A DNA stretch of 64,000 nucleotides from Actinomycetota bacterium (GTDB taxonomy: Bacteria > Actinomycetota > Acidimicrobiia > Acidimicrobiales > Ilumatobacteraceae). The notes beneath the pieces are model-generated. The model was given only the letters and a program-made list of their open reading frames with translations. It made no database searches and was not told the DNA's origin. The stretch lies in assembly GCA_026393475.1 (NCBI GenBank), contig JAPLAA010000104.1, forward strand, positions 1 through 64,000. The letters are read 5' to 3'. The position numbers were made by a program, and so were the translations under genes. Below, one piece after another: positions 62,221 to 64,000 of the stretch (the stretch's first letter is position 1; each line of letters opens with the position of its first letter).

Positions 62221-62814
62221 ATGCACATGCGGGCCGTCGTGATCGTCGCCAACCCCAACCCCACCAGCTTCAGCCATGCGATCGCCGCTCGGGTGCAGCT
62301 CGGTCTGGAGTCGTCGGGTCACCAGGTCACCGTGCACGACCTGTACGCCGAGGGGTTCCGTGCGGCGATGACCGCGGAGGAACGCGAGGCGTACCACGGC
62401 AACCTGCCGGTCGTCGATCCGCTGGTCGCCGAGCACATCGCCGACCTCAAGGACGCCCACACCCTGGTCTTCGTCTACCCCACCTGGTGGAGCTCCGTGC
62501 CGGCGATCCTCAAGGGGTGGTTCGAGCGGGTGATGGTGCCCGGCGTGGGGTTCGTGTTCAACGAGCAGAACAAGGTGCGCCCGGGGCTCACCAACGTGCA
62601 GCGGCTGGTGGGCATCACCACCTACGGCTCTCCGTGGCGCTACATCAAGACCATCAACGACAACGGCCGTCGCACCATCAAGCGCGCCCTCCGCCTGAGT
62701 ACCGGCTGGGGCACGCGGAGCCGATGGTTGCCGCTGTACGGGATGGACACGATCAGCGTCGCGAAGCGCGATCGGTTCCTCGACAAGGTCGAGAAGATGG
62801 CGAGGTCGCTGTGA
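62221..62814 (+). CDS. Flavodoxin-fold NAD(P)H dehydrogenase (quinone/MdaB-like), first paralog
   Basis: 197 residues. VVIVANPNPTSFSHAIAARV carries the FMN/FAD phosphate loop, DLYAEGF is typical of the NQO1/MdaB/KefF group, and FVYPTWWSSVPAILKGWFERV the flavin-ring loop. It reduces quinones with two electrons. The stop overlaps the GTG of the next paralog (GTGA). Confidence 0.9.
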   Translation: MHMRAVVIVANPNPTSFSHAIAARVQLGLESSGHQVTVHDLYAEGFRAAMTAEEREAYHGNLPVVDPLVAEHIADLKDAHTLVFVYPTWWSSVPAILKGWFERVMVPGVGFVFNEQNKVRPGLTNVQRLVGITTYGSPWRYIKTINDNGRRTIKRALRLSTGWGTRSRWLPLYGMDTISVAKRDRFLDKVEKMARSL

Positions 62815-63410
62815 AGAGCTACGTCGTGTTCTGCCATCCCACCCACGAGTCGTTCATCGGTTCGGCGCTCCAGCGCGTGCTCGCCGGTCTCGAGCGGGCC
62901 GGTCACGAGGTCCGCGTGAGCGATCTCTACGCCGAGGGTTTCCGCCCCGAACTCGACGAGCACGACCGAGCGGTGCACCTCACCGACCACCGGCAGCGTC
63001 CCGAGTTGCGCCCCGACATCGCCGGCTACGTCGAGAACCTCCGCTGGTGCGACACCCTGATCATGGTCTACCCCACCTGGTGGGCCGGGCAGCCGGCCAT
63101 GTTGAAGGGCTGGTTCGACCGCGTCTGGGTGATGGGCGTCGCCTGGGATCTGCCCGAGGGCGCCAACCGGATCCGCCCGTTGCTGCGCAACATCCACTCG
63201 CTGGTGGCGGTCACGAGCCACGGCTCGTCGAAGTGGGTCAACGCGATCGAGGGCGAGACCGGCAAGCGGACGATGACGCGAGCGCTGCGCTTCGCGTGCA
63301 ACGTCCGGTGCCGCACGCACTGGATCGCCTTCTACACGATCGACCGTGCGAGCCAGGGCGCCCGGGTCGCGTTCCTCGACCGGGTCGAGCGACGCATGGC
63401 CAAGCTCTGA
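62811..63410 (+). CDS. Flavodoxin-fold NAD(P)H dehydrogenase, second paralog
   Basis: 199 residues, about half identical to the gene before it: VVFCHPTHESFIGSALQRV, DLYAEGF, MVYPTWWAGQPAMLKGWFDRVW. The pair is a tandem duplication kept in one operon; the two may form a heterodimer, since family members are dimers with the active site at the interface. Converges on the anti-sigma factor gene across a hairpin. Confidence 0.9.
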   Translation: MKSYVVFCHPTHESFIGSALQRVLAGLERAGHEVRVSDLYAEGFRPELDEHDRAVHLTDHRQRPELRPDIAGYVENLRWCDTLIMVYPTWWAGQPAMLKGWFDRVWVMGVAWDLPEGANRIRPLLRNIHSLVAVTSHGSSKWVNAIEGETGKRTMTRALRFACNVRCRTHWIAFYTIDRASQGARVAFLDRVERRMAKL

Positions 63411-63412
63411 TG

Positions 63413-63440
63413 CAGCGCTGATCCATTCGGATCAGCGCTG
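63413..63440. terminator. Perfect 12-bp hairpin between convergent genes
   Basis: CAGCGCTGATCC, 4-base loop, exact complement, starting 3 bases after the oxidoreductase stop. Followed by two more decayed GCTGATCA copies running into the stop of the convergent gene. No T run; serves both strands. Confidence 0.75.
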
Positions 63441-63451
63441 ATCAGTGCTGA

Positions 63452-64000
63452 TCAGGCAGACGCCACCGTGCCGGCGAAGGCGCCGTCGGGGTTGCCGTTC
63501 GACACCACGCCACCGGCGGGCTCGATCGTCACCACGAGCTGCGAGACGGGCTCGCCGTCCGAGCTGAACAGTTCGCTCTCCGGGTTGGTGCCGGGCACGC
63601 CGAGCGAGATGACCTGCTCACCGATCACGCCCCACAGCTGGTACGTCTGGTCGGATGCCAGTGCGGGCAGGCCCTCACCGAGGAGGAAGCCGTGACCGTC
63701 CTGGTCGATGATCACCTCGGCACCCACCACGCCGTCGGCGTTGGCGAGCTGGGCGAACTGCGAGTCGCGGTCGGCTCGGGCGTCGGACACGGCCGCGGCC
63801 AACGGCTGCTGGTCGGTCTCGTCACCGGCGATCACCGTGACCGCGACGACGGCGACGATCGCCGCCGCGGCAGACGCCGCCACCCATGACCCGGCCGTCC
63901 GCCACCGGCGAGCGGCGGCGCGCGACGCCGAGCGCTCGCGCCGGTCGTCGTCGAGGGCCATCACCGAGGCGAGCTGCCCCGTCGGACGGGGCGGCTCACC
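63452..64000 (-). CDS. RskA-like anti-sigma factor, C-terminal part (continues past window edge)
   Basis: The open frame runs off the right edge; 182 codons are visible. A membrane helix (VAASAAAAIVAVVAVTVIAG) precedes an external RskA domain: LPALASDQTYQLWGVIGEQ, ISLGVPGT, VVTIEPAGGVVSNGNPDG. RskA proteins hold an ECF sigma factor at the membrane and release it after proteolysis. The cytoplasmic zinc-binding anti-sigma domain would lie beyond the window. GTG or ATG codons around 63960 are internal, not the start, because the frame continues with no break. Confidence 0.8.
   Translation of the reverse strand, partial: GEPPRPTGQLASVMALDDDRRERSASRAAARRWRTAGSWVAASAAAAIVAVVAVTVIAGDETDQQPLAAAVSDARADRDSQFAQLANADGVVGAEVIIDQDGHGFLLGEGLPALASDQTYQLWGVIGEQVISLGVPGTNPESELFSSDGEPVSQLVVTIEPAGGVVSNGNPDGAFAGTVASA

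Overview
The window comes from a high-GC actinobacterium. Shared markers are F420-type luciferase-like oxidoreductases, a B12-dependent ribonucleotide reductase with NrdR, LexA boxes of the CGAAC-N4-GTTCG type, an actinobacterial DapC, and the chromosomal run recA, miaB, miaA, dapF, hflX, dapC with lexA, a LysM gene and nrdR close by. The gene content and the class II reductase fit class Acidimicrobiia (Ilumatobacter relatives). That placement is an inference from content, not from a marker alignment.

Layout. 1-6.2 kb (minus strand): a c-di-GMP phosphodiesterase gene that looks frameshifted away from its PAS domain, a luciferase-like oxidoreductase, a SipW-type signal peptidase fused to a DUF5305-like ectodomain with its probable substrate next to it, and a PASTA protein. 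6.3-14.2 kb: CYTH phosphatase, ABC-F ATPase, two glycosyltransferases, a second F420-type enzyme and a carotenoid oxygenase. 14.4-22.9 kb: class II ribonucleotide reductase, a molybdopterin oxidoreductase, a RibD-like reductase, nrdR, a LysM protein and lexA. 23-33.2 kb: DAP aminotransferase, hflX, dapF, miaA, miaB, a VOC protein and recA, then membrane proteins. 33.2-35 kb: a GSA-aminomutase-like enzyme, tRNA-His and tRNA-Lys.

35.0-44.8 kb is an integrative mobilizable element in tRNA-Lys. It is bounded by a perfect 50-bp direct repeat and carries a tyrosine integrase, a small HTH protein, a MobF relaxase-helicase, a lower-GC cargo operon (secreted metzincin, lipoprotein, GNAT) and a RelE-type toxin-antitoxin pair. 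Beyond it, a second copy of the tRNA-Lys 3' end with the tRNA terminator at 47.9-48.0 kb points to an older insertion or duplication at the same site.

48-64 kb: a transglutaminase-like protein, an AraC regulator, a DinB-like protein, an MFS-spermidine synthase fusion, then a conflict-type operon (beta-sandwich protein, TPR-CHAT caspase-like protease, secreted subtilase, LuxR regulator) facing an ECF-like sigma factor. The end holds redox enzymes and a partial RskA-like anti-sigma factor.

Regulation that can be read directly includes LexA boxes placed in the spacer or -35 of the recA, LysM-nrdR and lexA promoters, candidate NrdR boxes just downstream of the nrdJ promoter, and leaderless promoters for lexA, the metzincin operon and the antitoxin.
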